NCBI GenBank assembly: GCA_041602035.1
Contig: JBFIHA010000002.1
Location: forward strand, 124,001-188,000
Direction of reading: 5' to 3'
Source of the DNA: JAOTVV01 sp041602035
Lineage (GTDB): Bacteria; Gemmatimonadota; Gemmatimonadetes; Gemmatimonadales; GWC2-71-9
DNA: 64,000 nucleotides
Made by a program: the position numbers and the translations under genes. Position 1 is the first letter of the stretch, and each line of letters begins with the position of its first letter. A model generated the notes under the pieces. The model was given only the letters and a program-made list of their open reading frames with translations, was not told where the DNA came from and ran no database searches. Of this stretch, positions 52,378 to 61,350 are shown in pieces.

Positions 52378-53210
52378 TGGGTGCCCCCCCGCGCCAGGGT
52401 GACGTTGATCGGCGTCCCGGGTGCGCTCAGCGTCCCGGGGGCCGGATCCTGGTCGATAATGGTGCCTTCTCGGGCCGTGGGCATCGTCCGCCGCATCGAC
52501 GTTCCGAGCCGCAGCCCCACCCGGGCCAAGGCAGAGTCGGCGTCGAGCGGGGTCAGTCCAGCGAGGTTGGGCACGGGGATCGTGGGCGCTCCCACGCTCA
52601 CCACCAGCGTGACCGAGGCACCGGGCAACAGGCTCGTTCCCGCCGGGGGTCGGGAGTTAATCACCACATCCTTCGGCGCTGGTGCCTGTGTGGCCTCCGT
52701 CCGCCCCACGGCGAGTCCCGCGGCTGCGAGAATCTGCTCCGCGAGGGCCGCATCGTAACCATTCAAATCGGGGACGGGGATCCGCTGGGGGCCACTGCTG
52801 ACCACCAGCGTCACGGTCTGACCACGCGTGACCGAAGTTCCGGATGGAGGATCCTGCCACACCACGTGGCCTTGCGAGGCGGTGGGGTGGCTCTCGGTGC
52901 CGACCTGCCCGAGCCGCAAGCCGGCGTCGGCCAAGCTGGTAGCGGCCCGATCCTGAGACAAGCCGAGGACCCGAGGGACGGTGATGGTCGTAGCGAAGAT
53001 CGGCGCGGGGAACAGGACCAGCACCGCCAGCAGGTACCCCACGGCGAAGGCTCCGAGGGTGCCGCCAACGAGGAGCCAGGTGCGACGCCCGCCCGGCGTT
53101 CGGCTCACGAGTACGGGAAACCCGGTGGCCACCCGAGTCCAGATGGCTTCGAGCCACGGCGGCACCCCGAGCCGCCGCTCGCTTCCCCTGCTGTGTCGTC
53201 GGAATCTCAC
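52374..53210 (-). CDS. PASTA-domain membrane protein
   Basis: This 278-residue protein has a membrane helix at residues about 45-70 (WLLVGGTLGAFAVGYLLAVLV) and three extracytoplasmic PASTA repeats (VPRVLGLSQDRAATSLADAG, VPDLNGYDAALAEQILAAAG, VPNLAGLTPLDADSALARVG). PASTA domains bind peptidoglycan stems and are common in PknB-type kinases and PBPs; here there is no kinase or transpeptidase domain. It may be a cell-wall sensor or a partner of a kinase elsewhere. It overlaps the rsmB stop by 4 nt. Confidence 0.85.
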   Translation of the reverse strand: MRFRRHSRGSERRLGVPPWLEAIWTRVATGFPVLVSRTPGGRRTWLLVGGTLGAFAVGYLLAVLVLFPAPIFATTITVPRVLGLSQDRAATSLADAGLRLGQVGTESHPTASQGHVVWQDPPSGTSVTRGQTVTLVVSSGPQRIPVPDLNGYDAALAEQILAAAGLAVGRTEATQAPAPKDVVINSRPPAGTSLLPGASVTLVVSVGAPTIPVPNLAGLTPLDADSALARVGLRLGTSMRRTMPTAREGTIIDQDPAPGTLSAPGTPINVTLARGGTQ

Positions 53211-54466
53211 CGGCGTCGCCTCATCCGTGCCCCGTAACCGCCATCAGTCCCAGCGTCGGGAGGAAATATCGACAGGTCGTCGCCTTCTCGATAGAACCCC
53301 GGATAGCGTCGCAGGAATCCATCGACTTGCTCCTCGTTCTCCTCCGGCTCGAGCGAACACGTGAGGTAGACAAGTCGCCCTCCGTCACCAACCACATCTG
53401 CGACGGCGTCCAGAATCTCCCGTTGGCGCCGTACCAGGGCGTGAATGCGCCCCTCCGTGAGCCGCCACCGAGCATCGGGGTGACGTCGCAGGGTACCGGT
53501 GGCACTACACGGCGCGTCGACGAGCACCGCGTCGAGGCTCGCCCTGGCGAACGGGGGGTGTCGAGCGTCGGCAGCCAGTACCGGGACGGATGCCGCGCCG
53601 CGCTGCAGCGTCTCTCGTAGCAGCGTCAGTCGCGTGCGGGCGTGATCCGAGGCGATGACGCGGTACCCTTCGGCTGCGAGCACCGCTGCTTTGCCTCCAG
53701 GGGCCGCGCAGGCGTCCCAGACTCGGTGGGTGGACGGCAGCGCGGCGAACCCAAGGAGTTGGGCCTGCGCAGGATCTTGGACCACGAAGGCTCCGTTCGC
53801 AAAACCCGGAATCGACCGCACAGCGGATGACCGAACCGTGAAACCCACGCCGAATGGCGCGTCATCGAAGTCGAGATCGGCGGCTTGCAGCGCAGCGCGC
53901 AGGCGGTCGGGCGGCCAACGGGTCGGCCTTATGGTCAGGTCGGGTCGGGCGTTGTTGTGGCGCAGGAGGGTCTCGGTACGCTCGGGGCCGTAGCGCCGGA
54001 GCCAGCGGTCAACCAGCCATTGGGGATGGGAGTGCTGCTCGGCGAGATCGAGGGTGCTTTCGGATGCGGTGCGCGCATCGTCGCCGGCAGCCAGGCGTCG
54101 CAGTACGGCGTTCACCATGCCGGCAGGACGGTGGCCGACGGCGGTCTTTGCCACCTCTACGGTGGCGGACAGCACGGCGTACGCCGGTATCCGATCCAGA
54201 TGGGTTAATTGGTACGCGCCGATGCGAAGCAAATCCTTCACGTCCGGGTCCACGCGGGTCCAGGCCGAGCTGGTGAGAGGGCGGAGGCGCCGATCCAGCG
54301 CGTGCCGATGCCGCAGGACGCCGGCCGCCACCTCGTGTGCCAGCCGCCGGTCCGCGGGTGACAGTTCGGCGACCGCCTCATCCAACGCGGTGTCGAAGCG
54401 GCGACCGTCGCGGACGCGGCGCAGTACCAAGAGCGCCGCCATCCGAGCCGCCTCTCCCGACGGCAC
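53207..54466 (-). CDS. rsmB: 16S rRNA (cytosine967-C5)-methyltransferase
   Basis: This 419-residue protein joins an N-terminal NusB-like RNA-binding domain (residues about 5-140) to a SAM methyltransferase domain. VWDACAAPGGKAAVLAA is SAM motif I, DAVLVDAPCSATGTLRRHPD has the catalytic Cys and YLTCSLEPEENEEQV the second Cys. It methylates C967 of 16S rRNA. fmt and def lie upstream in the same run, as is common. Confidence 0.95.
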   Translation of the reverse strand: MPSGEAARMAALLVLRRVRDGRRFDTALDEAVAELSPADRRLAHEVAAGVLRHRHALDRRLRPLTSSAWTRVDPDVKDLLRIGAYQLTHLDRIPAYAVLSATVEVAKTAVGHRPAGMVNAVLRRLAAGDDARTASESTLDLAEQHSHPQWLVDRWLRRYGPERTETLLRHNNARPDLTIRPTRWPPDRLRAALQAADLDFDDAPFGVGFTVRSSAVRSIPGFANGAFVVQDPAQAQLLGFAALPSTHRVWDACAAPGGKAAVLAAEGYRVIASDHARTRLTLLRETLQRGAASVPVLAADARHPPFARASLDAVLVDAPCSATGTLRRHPDARWRLTEGRIHALVRRQREILDAVADVVGDGGRLVYLTCSLEPEENEEQVDGFLRRYPGFYREGDDLSIFPPDAGTDGGYGARMRRRR

Positions 54467-54469
54467 CGC

Positions 54470-55267
54470 TCAATCCAGCATGCCGGATGTGGGGCTCGAA
54501 GGGACGGCGATATCCCGCGTCGGCATCCGGCCGGCAAGGAACGCCAAGCGCCCGGCCTCGACGGCGAGACGCATGGCGGTTGCCATCGCCACCGGATGGC
54601 GTGCGGCGGCCAGGGCGGTGTTCATGAGGATGCCGTCCACGCCCTGTTCCATCGTGACGCACGCGTCGGATGCCGTGCCGACACCCGCATCCACGATCAC
54701 CGGAGCTTGTACCCGCCGCTTGATCGTTCGGATAGTATAGGGGTTGATGAGGCCGAGCCCGCTCCCGATGGGCGAGGCGAGCGGCATGATGGCTGCGCAC
54801 CCGGCGTCCTCGAGACGCAGCGCGGTGACCAAGTCGTCGTTGGTGTAGGCCATCACCGTAAACCCCTCCCGCGCCAGGACCTCTGCCGCCTGAAGCAGGC
54901 CTGCAACGTCGGGGAGGAGCGTTTCCTCGTCGCCAATCACCTCAAGCTTGATGAACTCGTTGAATCCAGCTTCGCGTGCGAGGCGTGCATACCGGATGGC
55001 GTCCTCGGCGGTGTAGCAGCCGGCCGTGTTCGCGAGCAGGAAGTAGCGGCTCGGGTCGAGGTGGTGCAGCACCCCCTCTTCCTTGGTCCGATCGAGGTCG
55101 ACGCGCCGCACCGCTACCGTGACCACCTCGGCCCCGGATGCGTCTATGGCGCGAACCATGGTGGCATTGTCCCGGTACTTCCCCGTGCCCACCATGAGCC
55201 GGGATCGAAAGGTCCGGTCGCCAACCCGGAGATGCTCGTCGTCCGGTGCCGCTACGTGCTTGCTCAT
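54470..55267 (-). CDS. thiG: Thiazole synthase
   Basis: This 265-residue protein has RSRLMVGTGKYRDNATM, the Schiff-base lysine in NEFIKLEVIGD, and PVIVDAGVGTASDACVTMEQG. ThiG makes the thiazole phosphate of thiamin from deoxyxylulose phosphate and the ThiS thiocarboxylate. thiS lies 32 nt upstream, as expected. No thiO or thiH for dehydroglycine is beside it. Confidence 0.96.
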   Translation of the reverse strand: MSKHVAAPDDEHLRVGDRTFRSRLMVGTGKYRDNATMVRAIDASGAEVVTVAVRRVDLDRTKEEGVLHHLDPSRYFLLANTAGCYTAEDAIRYARLAREAGFNEFIKLEVIGDEETLLPDVAGLLQAAEVLAREGFTVMAYTNDDLVTALRLEDAGCAAIMPLASPIGSGLGLINPYTIRTIKRRVQAPVIVDAGVGTASDACVTMEQGVDGILMNTALAAARHPVAMATAMRLAVEAGRLAFLAGRMPTRDIAVPSSPTSGMLD

Positions 55268-55299
55268 CGAAGTTCCTTCTGCGCCGGCGGGCGGGTAAC

Positions 55300-55512
55300 T
55301 CAGCCGCCGCCCACGAAATGCACCACTTCCACCCGGTCGCCGTTGCCAAGCCGGGTCGCTCCGAGCTCCGGCCGCCGCACGATCGCTCGGTTCAGCTCGA
55401 CCACCACGGCACGCGAGTCGAGCTCGAGCTGATCCAAGAGATCTCCGAGCGACGCGTTCGCGGTGATGCGTCGGTCCTTGCCGTTGACGGTAACGGTGAT
55501 CGAGTCGGTCAT
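55300..55512 (-). CDS. thiS: Sulfur carrier protein ThiS
   Basis: This 70-residue protein has the ubiquitin-like ThiS fold (SITVTVNGKDRRI, LLDQLELDSRAVVVELNRAI, GDRVEVVHFVGGG). It ends in Gly-Gly, where the thiocarboxylate forms. It delivers sulfur to ThiG. No THI-box riboswitch is seen in the 61 nt upstream. Confidence 0.93.
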   Translation of the reverse strand: MTDSITVTVNGKDRRITANASLGDLLDQLELDSRAVVVELNRAIVRRPELGATRLGNGDRVEVVHFVGGG

Positions 55513-55573
55513 GATGAAGATGCCTGTGGTGCTGACCGGGTGGACGCCGTGTCGGTCCTCGTATCAGTCGGGG

Positions 55574-56164
55574 TCATTCACTGCCTCCCGCTAAACATAG
55601 CAGCATCCGCTTGGCGACCGCACCGGAATCCGGCGCCATCCATAGCGCCGAGATGGCTGCCACACCCCACGCTCCGGCGCTCCGGCATTGTTCCACGCGC
55701 GCCGGGGTCACTCCGCCGATGGCGACGACGCGCGCCGGTGCCGCGTGCTCGATGGCGGCGGGTCCAAGCGCCGCCCGGCCCGGGTGCGATCTGGTCTCCC
55801 AGATCGGTCCCAGGAAGACGTAGTCCGCCCCCTCGTCCCAGGCGGCGCGGGCCTCGGGTGCGGAATGCGTGGACCGACCGATCAAAACGTCCGGGCCGAG
55901 CAGTCGGCGGGCGTCGGCCACGGACAGACCGCGGCTCGGGAGATGCACGCCGGCCGCGCCGAGCCAGGGGACGAGATCAGCTCGGTCGTTGACGAACAGC
56001 CGCGTGGCGGGCCAACGCAACACGCGCGCCACGTGAGCGAGTGGCCCGGCGGCCACGGTGTGCGATCGTAGCTGAAGGGCCACGGGACCGGCGGTCATGA
56101 TCCGCGTCGCTCGCTCGGCGAGATCGGGGAGAGCCAGGACCTGATCGTTGGTGACCGCGTGCAG
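55574..56164 (-). CDS. Thiamin phosphate synthase/TenI-family protein, unusual start
   Basis: The first ATG (56098) would give 174 residues and lose the first strand of the barrel. In the same frame upstream lies LHAVTNDQVLALPDLAERATRI, which fits the usual ThiE start (LYAITD). No ATG, GTG or TTG lies before it for some distance into the fmt gene. A CTG at 56164, with GAGAG 9 nt before it, is the best placed start (196 residues). Later segments VLIGRSTHSAPEARAAW and GADYVFLGPIWETRSHPG are family marks. QLRSHT replaces QLRxK of ThiE, so it may be TenI (thiazole tautomerase), which fits its place beside thiS and thiG. Confidence 0.75.
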   Translation of the reverse strand: MHAVTNDQVLALPDLAERATRIMTAGPVALQLRSHTVAAGPLAHVARVLRWPATRLFVNDRADLVPWLGAAGVHLPSRGLSVADARRLLGPDVLIGRSTHSAPEARAAWDEGADYVFLGPIWETRSHPGRAALGPAAIEHAAPARVVAIGGVTPARVEQCRSAGAWGVAAISALWMAPDSGAVAKRMLLCLAGGSE

Positions 56165-56181
56165 GTGTGGGGGCTCTCGAG

Positions 56182-57111
56182 TCAGACGAACGTATCTCCC
56201 TTGGCGGCGCCCCGCCCCCGAATCCAGTCGGCGGCCGCCATGCGCCCCCGTCCGGCGGGCTGAACGTCGAGGAATTGAACGGCGCCGTCGCCCGTGGCCA
56301 CGATGAATGCCGGGTCGGTCTCGACAATCTCCCCGGGCGCGCCGTGGGCGGGCTCGACACCCAGGATGGGTCCGAAGAGCTTCACCTCACGATCGCCGAG
56401 GGTGGTCCACGCGCCGGGCCGCGGGTCGAACGCGCGTGCCTGCCGAGCGATGCGGGTGGCTGGCTCCTCCCAGCGAATGGACGTCAGCTCCCGGGTGATC
56501 TTCGGCGCGAACGTCGCGTGTTCGTGATCCTGCTCGAGCCAGGCGACGGCATCGCTGTCGATGAGGGCCAGGGCCTCCACCACCGCGAGCGCTCCGAGCT
56601 CCGCCAACCGAACGGTGAGCTCACCCCCGGTTTCGTCCGGGGCGATCGGGGTGGGAACCTGGATGGCAATCGGGCCGGCGTCCATCCGCGCGACCATCCG
56701 GATTACCGAGATCCCGGTCGCGTCGAGCCCAGCGAGAATCGCGTGCTCGATCGGTGCCGCTCCGCGCAGCGCCGGCAACAGCGACGCGTGGACGTTGAGC
56801 ATCCCCTTCGCCGGCACATCGAGCAATTCCTGCTTCAGAATGTGTCCGTACGCGACGACGACCGCGATGTGGGGCTCGAGGCGTCGGAGCAGCGCGATGG
56901 TATCAGGGGTGTTCGGAGTCTCAGGTTGAAATACCGGGACATCCGCCTCCGTGGCCGCCACATGGACGGCCGAGGGCACGGTGCGCGAGCGTGACCGTCC
57001 CTTCGGTCGGTCGGGTTGCGTGATGACGGCGGCAACATCGAATCCCTCGCCGAGCAGGGCCCGCAGCGACGGCACGGCAAATTCGGGAGTGCCGAAGAAG
57101 ACGATTCGCAC
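56182..57111 (-). CDS. fmt: Methionyl-tRNA formyltransferase
   Basis: This 309-residue protein has RIVFFGTPEFAVPSLRALL at the start, NVHASLLPALRGAAPIEHAI (the catalytic Asn/His and the SLLPxxRG loop) and a C-terminal OB-like domain. It formylates Met-tRNA for initiation. def is 2 nt upstream, the usual partner. Confidence 0.96.
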   Translation of the reverse strand: MRIVFFGTPEFAVPSLRALLGEGFDVAAVITQPDRPKGRSRSRTVPSAVHVAATEADVPVFQPETPNTPDTIALLRRLEPHIAVVVAYGHILKQELLDVPAKGMLNVHASLLPALRGAAPIEHAILAGLDATGISVIRMVARMDAGPIAIQVPTPIAPDETGGELTVRLAELGALAVVEALALIDSDAVAWLEQDHEHATFAPKITRELTSIRWEEPATRIARQARAFDPRPGAWTTLGDREVKLFGPILGVEPAHGAPGEIVETDPAFIVATGDGAVQFLDVQPAGRGRMAAADWIRGRGAAKGDTFV

Positions 57112-57113
57112 GA

Positions 57114-57659
57114 TCAGAGCCTCGACGGAGACTCGCTTGGCGCGGCGACCTGCTTCACGTATCCCTCCTGACCCTTACGAAGACGCCGCCATTTCTGCAG
57201 CAGCATGCGGCGCTTCAACGGACTCAGGTGGTCCACGAACAGGACGCCGTCGAGGTGGTCAATCTCGTGTTGGATCACGCGGGCGAGGAGGTCGTTCGCC
57301 TCCACTCGCGTGCGCTCGCCGTCCAGCGTTGTGGTCTCGACCACGACCCGCTGTGCGCGGTCGACGTCCGCAAAGATGTCGGGGATCGACAGACACCCTT
57401 CCTCTCCTCTCACCTTCCCCTCCCGCTCGAGGATCACCGGATCGATCAGGATCACCGGATCGTCCTCCTCTGTCTGCACCACCGCGACACGCCGCGCGAC
57501 GCCGACTTGGTTTGCTGCCAGGCCGATCCCGCTGTCGGCATGCATGGTGTCGAACAGATCCCGAACGAGATCCCTCACCTCGTCATCCACGTCCTCGACC
57601 TCGGCCGCCCGCTGTCGCAGGACCGGCGAGCCCAGGAGGTGGATTGGCAACAGGCTCAT
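57114..57659 (-). CDS. def: Peptide deformylase
   Basis: This 181-residue protein has all three motifs: GIGLAANQVG, EEGCLSIPD (metal Cys) and QHEIDHLDG (metal His residues and catalytic Glu). It removes formyl from nascent proteins. Its ATG overlaps the yajC stop. Confidence 0.97.
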   Translation of the reverse strand: MSLLPIHLLGSPVLRQRAAEVEDVDDEVRDLVRDLFDTMHADSGIGLAANQVGVARRVAVVQTEEDDPVILIDPVILEREGKVRGEEGCLSIPDIFADVDRAQRVVVETTTLDGERTRVEANDLLARVIQHEIDHLDGVLFVDHLSPLKRRMLLQKWRRLRKGQEGYVKQVAAPSESPSRL

Positions 57660-57979
57660 GAGCTCTCGGGCTTGTCCGAAAGAATGCTCGCAATCCGGTC
57701 TCGCTGGACGACGAGGCGCGATTCGCCACTCTTGACCGTCAGCTCGCCATCCTTCATGTGGACCACCTCGCCCACGATGCCACCGACGGTTACGACACGA
57801 TCGCCCTTCCTGATCTGGGCGAGGCGCTCCCGGTGTTTCTTCTCCTGCTGCGTCTTGGGTCGGATGATGAGAAAGTAGAAGATGGCGACGATCGCCAGCA
57901 TTTGGATGAAGAAGATCGTCATGCCACTGCTTCCGCCTTCACCGGAAGGGGCGAACAAGAAGAGCGTCTCAGGTGTCAC
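57656..57979 (-). CDS. yajC: Preprotein translocase accessory subunit YajC
   Basis: This 107-residue protein has one N-terminal membrane helix (FIQMLAIVAIFYFLIIRP) and KGDRVVTVGGIVGEVV, the YajC signature. It assists SecDF in export. secD and secF are not next to it, unlike in E. coli. It overlaps the tgt stop by about 11 nt. Confidence 0.95.
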   Translation of the reverse strand: MTPETLFLFAPSGEGGSSGMTIFFIQMLAIVAIFYFLIIRPKTQQEKKHRERLAQIRKGDRVVTVGGIVGEVVHMKDGELTVKSGESRLVVQRDRIASILSDKPESS

Positions 57980-59114
57980 GTGTTCCCCGTGCGTTGTAAC
58001 GGTTTAGCCACTCGCGATGCCAGGTCTCGAAGGTACCCGCGAGAACCTGTGCGCGCGCCTCGTTGGCCAGGCGAACGAGAAATCGCACATTGTGGAGCGA
58101 CAACAGTCGCAAGCCGAGTAGCTCCTCGGCGGCAAACAGGTGGCGCAGATACCCTCGGCTGTATGTCCGGCACGTCTCACAGTCACACGACTCGTCGAGC
58201 GGGCCAGGGTCGGCTCGATGGGCCGCGTTGCGGATGTTCACCGTTCCGTCCGGTGTGTACGCCGATCCGTTGCGACCGTTGCGAGTCGGTGCCACGCAAT
58301 CGAATAGGTCGATGCCTCTCGCGACCGACGCGAGGAGATCCTCCGGAAATCCGACCCCCATAAGATAACGCGGCCGCTCGCGGGGGAGTTCGGGCTCTAG
58401 CGCCTCGAGGATCGTCAGCATCTGGTGTTTCGGCTCGCCGACGGCAAGCCCGCCGACGGCGAGCCCGCTCCAATCGGCGAGGTTCAGCACGGTGCGCGCC
58501 GTTGATCGCCGGACGTCGAGGTGCGCGGCGCCCTGGAGGATGGGCCACAGGGTCTGGCGGTTGGGATGCTCGAGCGCCAACGCCCCGTGCCGGCGCACGC
58601 ATCGCTCGAGCCACCGGACGGTACGCTCGGCGGCATCGTGGGCGGTGCTCCGGTCGGCTCCTCCGGGGATCACGTGGTCGAGGGCCATGGCGACGTCGGA
58701 GCCGAGGGCCCACTGGATTTCGGCGGCGCGCTCCGGAGTGAGTCGGCGACGCGAGCCGTCGACGTGTGACGCGAACTCGACTCCATCATCGTCCACGCGA
58801 CGGAATCCCTCGAGAGAGAACACCTGGAACCCACCGGAGTCGGTGAGAATCGGTCCGTCCCAGGCCATGAACCGGTGCAGCCCCCCGAGCGCGGCCACGA
58901 TGTCTTCTCCCGGACGCACGTGCAGGTGGTAGGTATTGGCCAGGACCATCTGAGCGCCGACGTCGCGCAAGTCAATCGGCGACAGCGCGCGCACGGTACC
59001 CTGGGTGCCCACTGGCATGAAGGCCGGGGTCTCGACGGTGCCGTGAGGCAGGTGAAGCGTCCCCGCCCGGCCACGACCGTCCGTGGCGTGGAGTTCGAAG
59101 CCGAAGGGCGTCAC
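57969..59114 (-). CDS. tgt: tRNA-guanine transglycosylase
   Basis: This 381-residue protein has HGTVETPAFMPVGTQGTVR, the catalytic Asp segment ILTDSGGFQVFS, GIDLFDCVAPTRNGRNG and the zinc site CDCETCRTYSRGYLRHL. It puts preQ1 into tRNA anticodons. queA lies directly upstream with a GTGA overlap. Confidence 0.97.
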   Translation of the reverse strand: MTPFGFELHATDGRGRAGTLHLPHGTVETPAFMPVGTQGTVRALSPIDLRDVGAQMVLANTYHLHVRPGEDIVAALGGLHRFMAWDGPILTDSGGFQVFSLEGFRRVDDDGVEFASHVDGSRRRLTPERAAEIQWALGSDVAMALDHVIPGGADRSTAHDAAERTVRWLERCVRRHGALALEHPNRQTLWPILQGAAHLDVRRSTARTVLNLADWSGLAVGGLAVGEPKHQMLTILEALEPELPRERPRYLMGVGFPEDLLASVARGIDLFDCVAPTRNGRNGSAYTPDGTVNIRNAAHRADPGPLDESCDCETCRTYSRGYLRHLFAAEELLGLRLLSLHNVRFLVRLANEARAQVLAGTFETWHREWLNRYNARGTRDT

Positions 59115-60145
59115 ACCACCGCCATGGCATCACCGTAGCTGAACAAACGGTATTCCTCCGCCACGGCGGCCCGGTAGGCCGACATGGTGTGATCGTATCC
59201 GGCAAAGGCGGCCACCAGCATGATCAACGTGGACCGGGGCAGATGGAAGTTGGTGAGCAACCGGTCGACGACGTTGAATCGATACGGTGGATAAATGAAC
59301 AGCTCCGTCCAGCCCGACGTCGCGCGGATGCCGCCTTCCGTTGCCGCGGCCTCGAGCGTGCGCGCGACCGTCGTGCCCACGGCCCACACGCGCCTCCCCT
59401 TGGTCTTCGCGTCGGCGACGGCCCGCGCCGTTGCGTCCGGAACCGCGTACCACTCCGCATGCATCCTGTGGTCCTTGGGATAGTCCACCTCGACCGGTTT
59501 GAACGTGCCGGGACCCACGTGAAGCAAGACGTCGACCGTCCCGACCCCGCGGTCCGCCACCGCTCTGAGGAGTTCCGGGGTGAAGTGCAGTCCCGCGGTG
59601 GGCGCTGCCACGCTGCCGTCGGTACTGGCGTAGACGGTCTGGTACCGGACACGGTCCGCGGGGCGTGGTTGGCGCGTGATATAGGGGGGCAACGGCACGC
59701 ATCCGAACCGTTCCATCAACTCGTGAGCAGAGCATGGTCCGTCGATGCGGATGCGACGCAGACCGCCCCCCACCACCTCCACGATCTCGACGGCGGTCTC
59801 GTTCCCGAAGTACACGCGCCGGCCCACTTTGAGTTTCCCACCCGGGTGCACCATTGCGAGCCACGTCCCGTCGGCCTCGGCGTGGACCAGGAGGATCTCG
59901 GCCGGCCGGCCGTTGTCCCGGCGGCCATGGAGCCGTGCGGGGACGACGCGGCTCGTGTTGCGCACGAGGACGTCACCGGGCTCGAGGAGGGTTGGGAAGT
60001 CGCGGAATCGGCTGTGGGTCACGGCGCCCGATGACTTGTCCAGCACCAGCAAGCGACTCGCGCTGCGATCGGGGAGTGGCTCCTGAGCGACGGCCTCGGG
60101 GGGATAGGCGTAGTCGAAGTCGGCCGCGCCGTGCTGCTTAGCCAC
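59111..60145 (-). CDS. queA: S-adenosylmethionine:tRNA ribosyltransferase-isomerase
   Basis: From the GTG at 60145 (8 nt before the ruvB stop) the protein has 344 residues. AYPPEAVAQEPLPDRSASRLLV is the start, ILLVHAEADGTWLAMVHPG and HVGPGTFKPVEVD are family segments, and TNFHLPRSTLIMLVAAFAG lies near the end. It makes epoxyqueuosine from preQ1-tRNA. A longer start at 60238 would fall inside ruvB. Confidence 0.95.
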   Translation of the reverse strand: MAKQHGAADFDYAYPPEAVAQEPLPDRSASRLLVLDKSSGAVTHSRFRDFPTLLEPGDVLVRNTSRVVPARLHGRRDNGRPAEILLVHAEADGTWLAMVHPGGKLKVGRRVYFGNETAVEIVEVVGGGLRRIRIDGPCSAHELMERFGCVPLPPYITRQPRPADRVRYQTVYASTDGSVAAPTAGLHFTPELLRAVADRGVGTVDVLLHVGPGTFKPVEVDYPKDHRMHAEWYAVPDATARAVADAKTKGRRVWAVGTTVARTLEAAATEGGIRATSGWTELFIYPPYRFNVVDRLLTNFHLPRSTLIMLVAAFAGYDHTMSAYRAAVAEEYRLFSYGDAMAVV

Positions 60146-61181
60146 CGGGCTCGTCGAACATCGACGGCTGGCCTCCGGCGGCTGGAGGCGGGGTGTAGCC
60201 GAAATGGCGGTACGCGCCCGGACTGGCCGTGCGGCCACGCGGCGTGCGGTGGAGGAACCCCTGTTGGATGAGAAACGGTTCGTACACCTCCTCGACCGTT
60301 CCCGGGTCTTCCCCGACTGCCACCGCGATCGTGTTCAGGCCCACCGGACCGCCGTCGAACTTCTCGATGATGATTTGCAGGATCCGAGCGTCCATGTCGT
60401 CGAGCCCATACTCGTCGACATTCAACCGGCTGAGCGCTGCGACAGCCACCTCTTGGGTGATGGTCCCGCCAGCGCGCACCTGCGCGTAGTCGCGAACGCG
60501 GCGCAGTAGGCGATTGGCCACCCGGGGGGTGCCACGGCTTCGCCGCGCGATCTCGGTCGCCCCGCCGGGATCCATGGCCACATCCAATATGGCAGCCGAC
60601 CGCACCGCGATCGTCTCCAAGTCTTCCGCCGGGTAATACCCGAGGCGCTCGACCATCCCGAATCGTGCCCGCATCGGCGGCGTGAGCATCCCGTACCGTG
60701 TGGACGCGCCGACGAGGGTGAACGGCTCGATGCTCATGGGGATAGTCTGCGCGTTCGGACCGTCGGCGATTCGGACGTCGACCCGGAAGTCTTCCATGGC
60801 CGGATACAGGAATTCTTCGAGTGCCGGCCGAAGGCGGTGGATCTCGTCGATGAACAGGACGTCACCCCGGCGCAGCGTGGTCAGGAGCCCCACGAGATCC
60901 CCGGCCTTCTCCAGCACCGGTCCGCTCGTGGTGCGGATGTTCACGCCCATTTCGCGCGCCAGGAGGATGGCGAGCGTGGTCTTGCCGAGACCGGGCGGGC
61001 CGAAGAACAGGGTGTGGTCCAGGGGATCGCCCCGCTGCTTCGCCGCATCGATCGCGATCTGCAGGCTCTCCTTGACGGTCGCCTGACCGACGAACTCGCT
61101 CAACTGCGACGGCCGCAGCGACTGCTCGGCTGACGCTTCTTCCGGAAGGATCTCCGGGGTGGTGATCTGCGTGCGGCTCAC
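60138..61181 (-). CDS. ruvB: Holliday junction branch-migration ATPase RuvB
   Basis: From the GTG at 61181 (GTGA overlap with the small zinc-ribbon gene) the protein has 347 residues. HTLFFGPPGLGKTTLAILLA is Walker A, DVLFIDEIHRLRPALEE Walker B, GASTRYGMLTPPMRARF sensor 1/arginine finger, and GFLHRTPRGRTAS the C-terminal DNA-binding winged helix. It drives branch migration with RuvA. An ATG at 61202 is also possible. Confidence 0.96.
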   Translation of the reverse strand: MSRTQITTPEILPEEASAEQSLRPSQLSEFVGQATVKESLQIAIDAAKQRGDPLDHTLFFGPPGLGKTTLAILLAREMGVNIRTTSGPVLEKAGDLVGLLTTLRRGDVLFIDEIHRLRPALEEFLYPAMEDFRVDVRIADGPNAQTIPMSIEPFTLVGASTRYGMLTPPMRARFGMVERLGYYPAEDLETIAVRSAAILDVAMDPGGATEIARRSRGTPRVANRLLRRVRDYAQVRAGGTITQEVAVAALSRLNVDEYGLDDMDARILQIIIEKFDGGPVGLNTIAVAVGEDPGTVEEVYEPFLIQQGFLHRTPRGRTASPGAYRHFGYTPPPAAGGQPSMFDEPGG

Positions 61182-61342
61182 GATTTGGCCACGGCGTTCC
61201 ATCGCACCGGCCGGGCATCCCGGGTGAGCCGGTGCCGGGCGTGACACGTGACACAGCGGTCGTGTGTCTGCTCCTGGTCGGGCTTCACCAGCTTCCGATT
61301 GGTCACGCCGCACTTGGTGCAGTTCCACTCAGCGGTCTGCAT
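61178..61342 (-). CDS. Small zinc-ribbon protein between ruvA and ruvB (54 residues)
   Basis: An ATG at 61342, 8 nt after the ruvA stop, opens a 54-codon frame that ends in a TGA overlapping the ruvB GTG. The product has CTKC (8/11) and CVTCH (30/33), a zinc-ribbon layout, with a basic C-terminal half. Exact fit between two stop/start signals supports translation. It has no assigned function. It could act with RuvAB at DNA, but that is speculation. Confidence 0.65.
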   Translation of the reverse strand: MQTAEWNCTKCGVTNRKLVKPDQEQTHDRCVTCHARHRLTRDARPVRWNAVAKS

Positions 61343-61350
61343 GGCCCCGA

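Noticed and set aside
55513..55573. TPP riboswitch before thiS
   Set aside because: The 61-nt gap has no THI-box core (CTGAGA and the GAAGG-type second half) and is too short.
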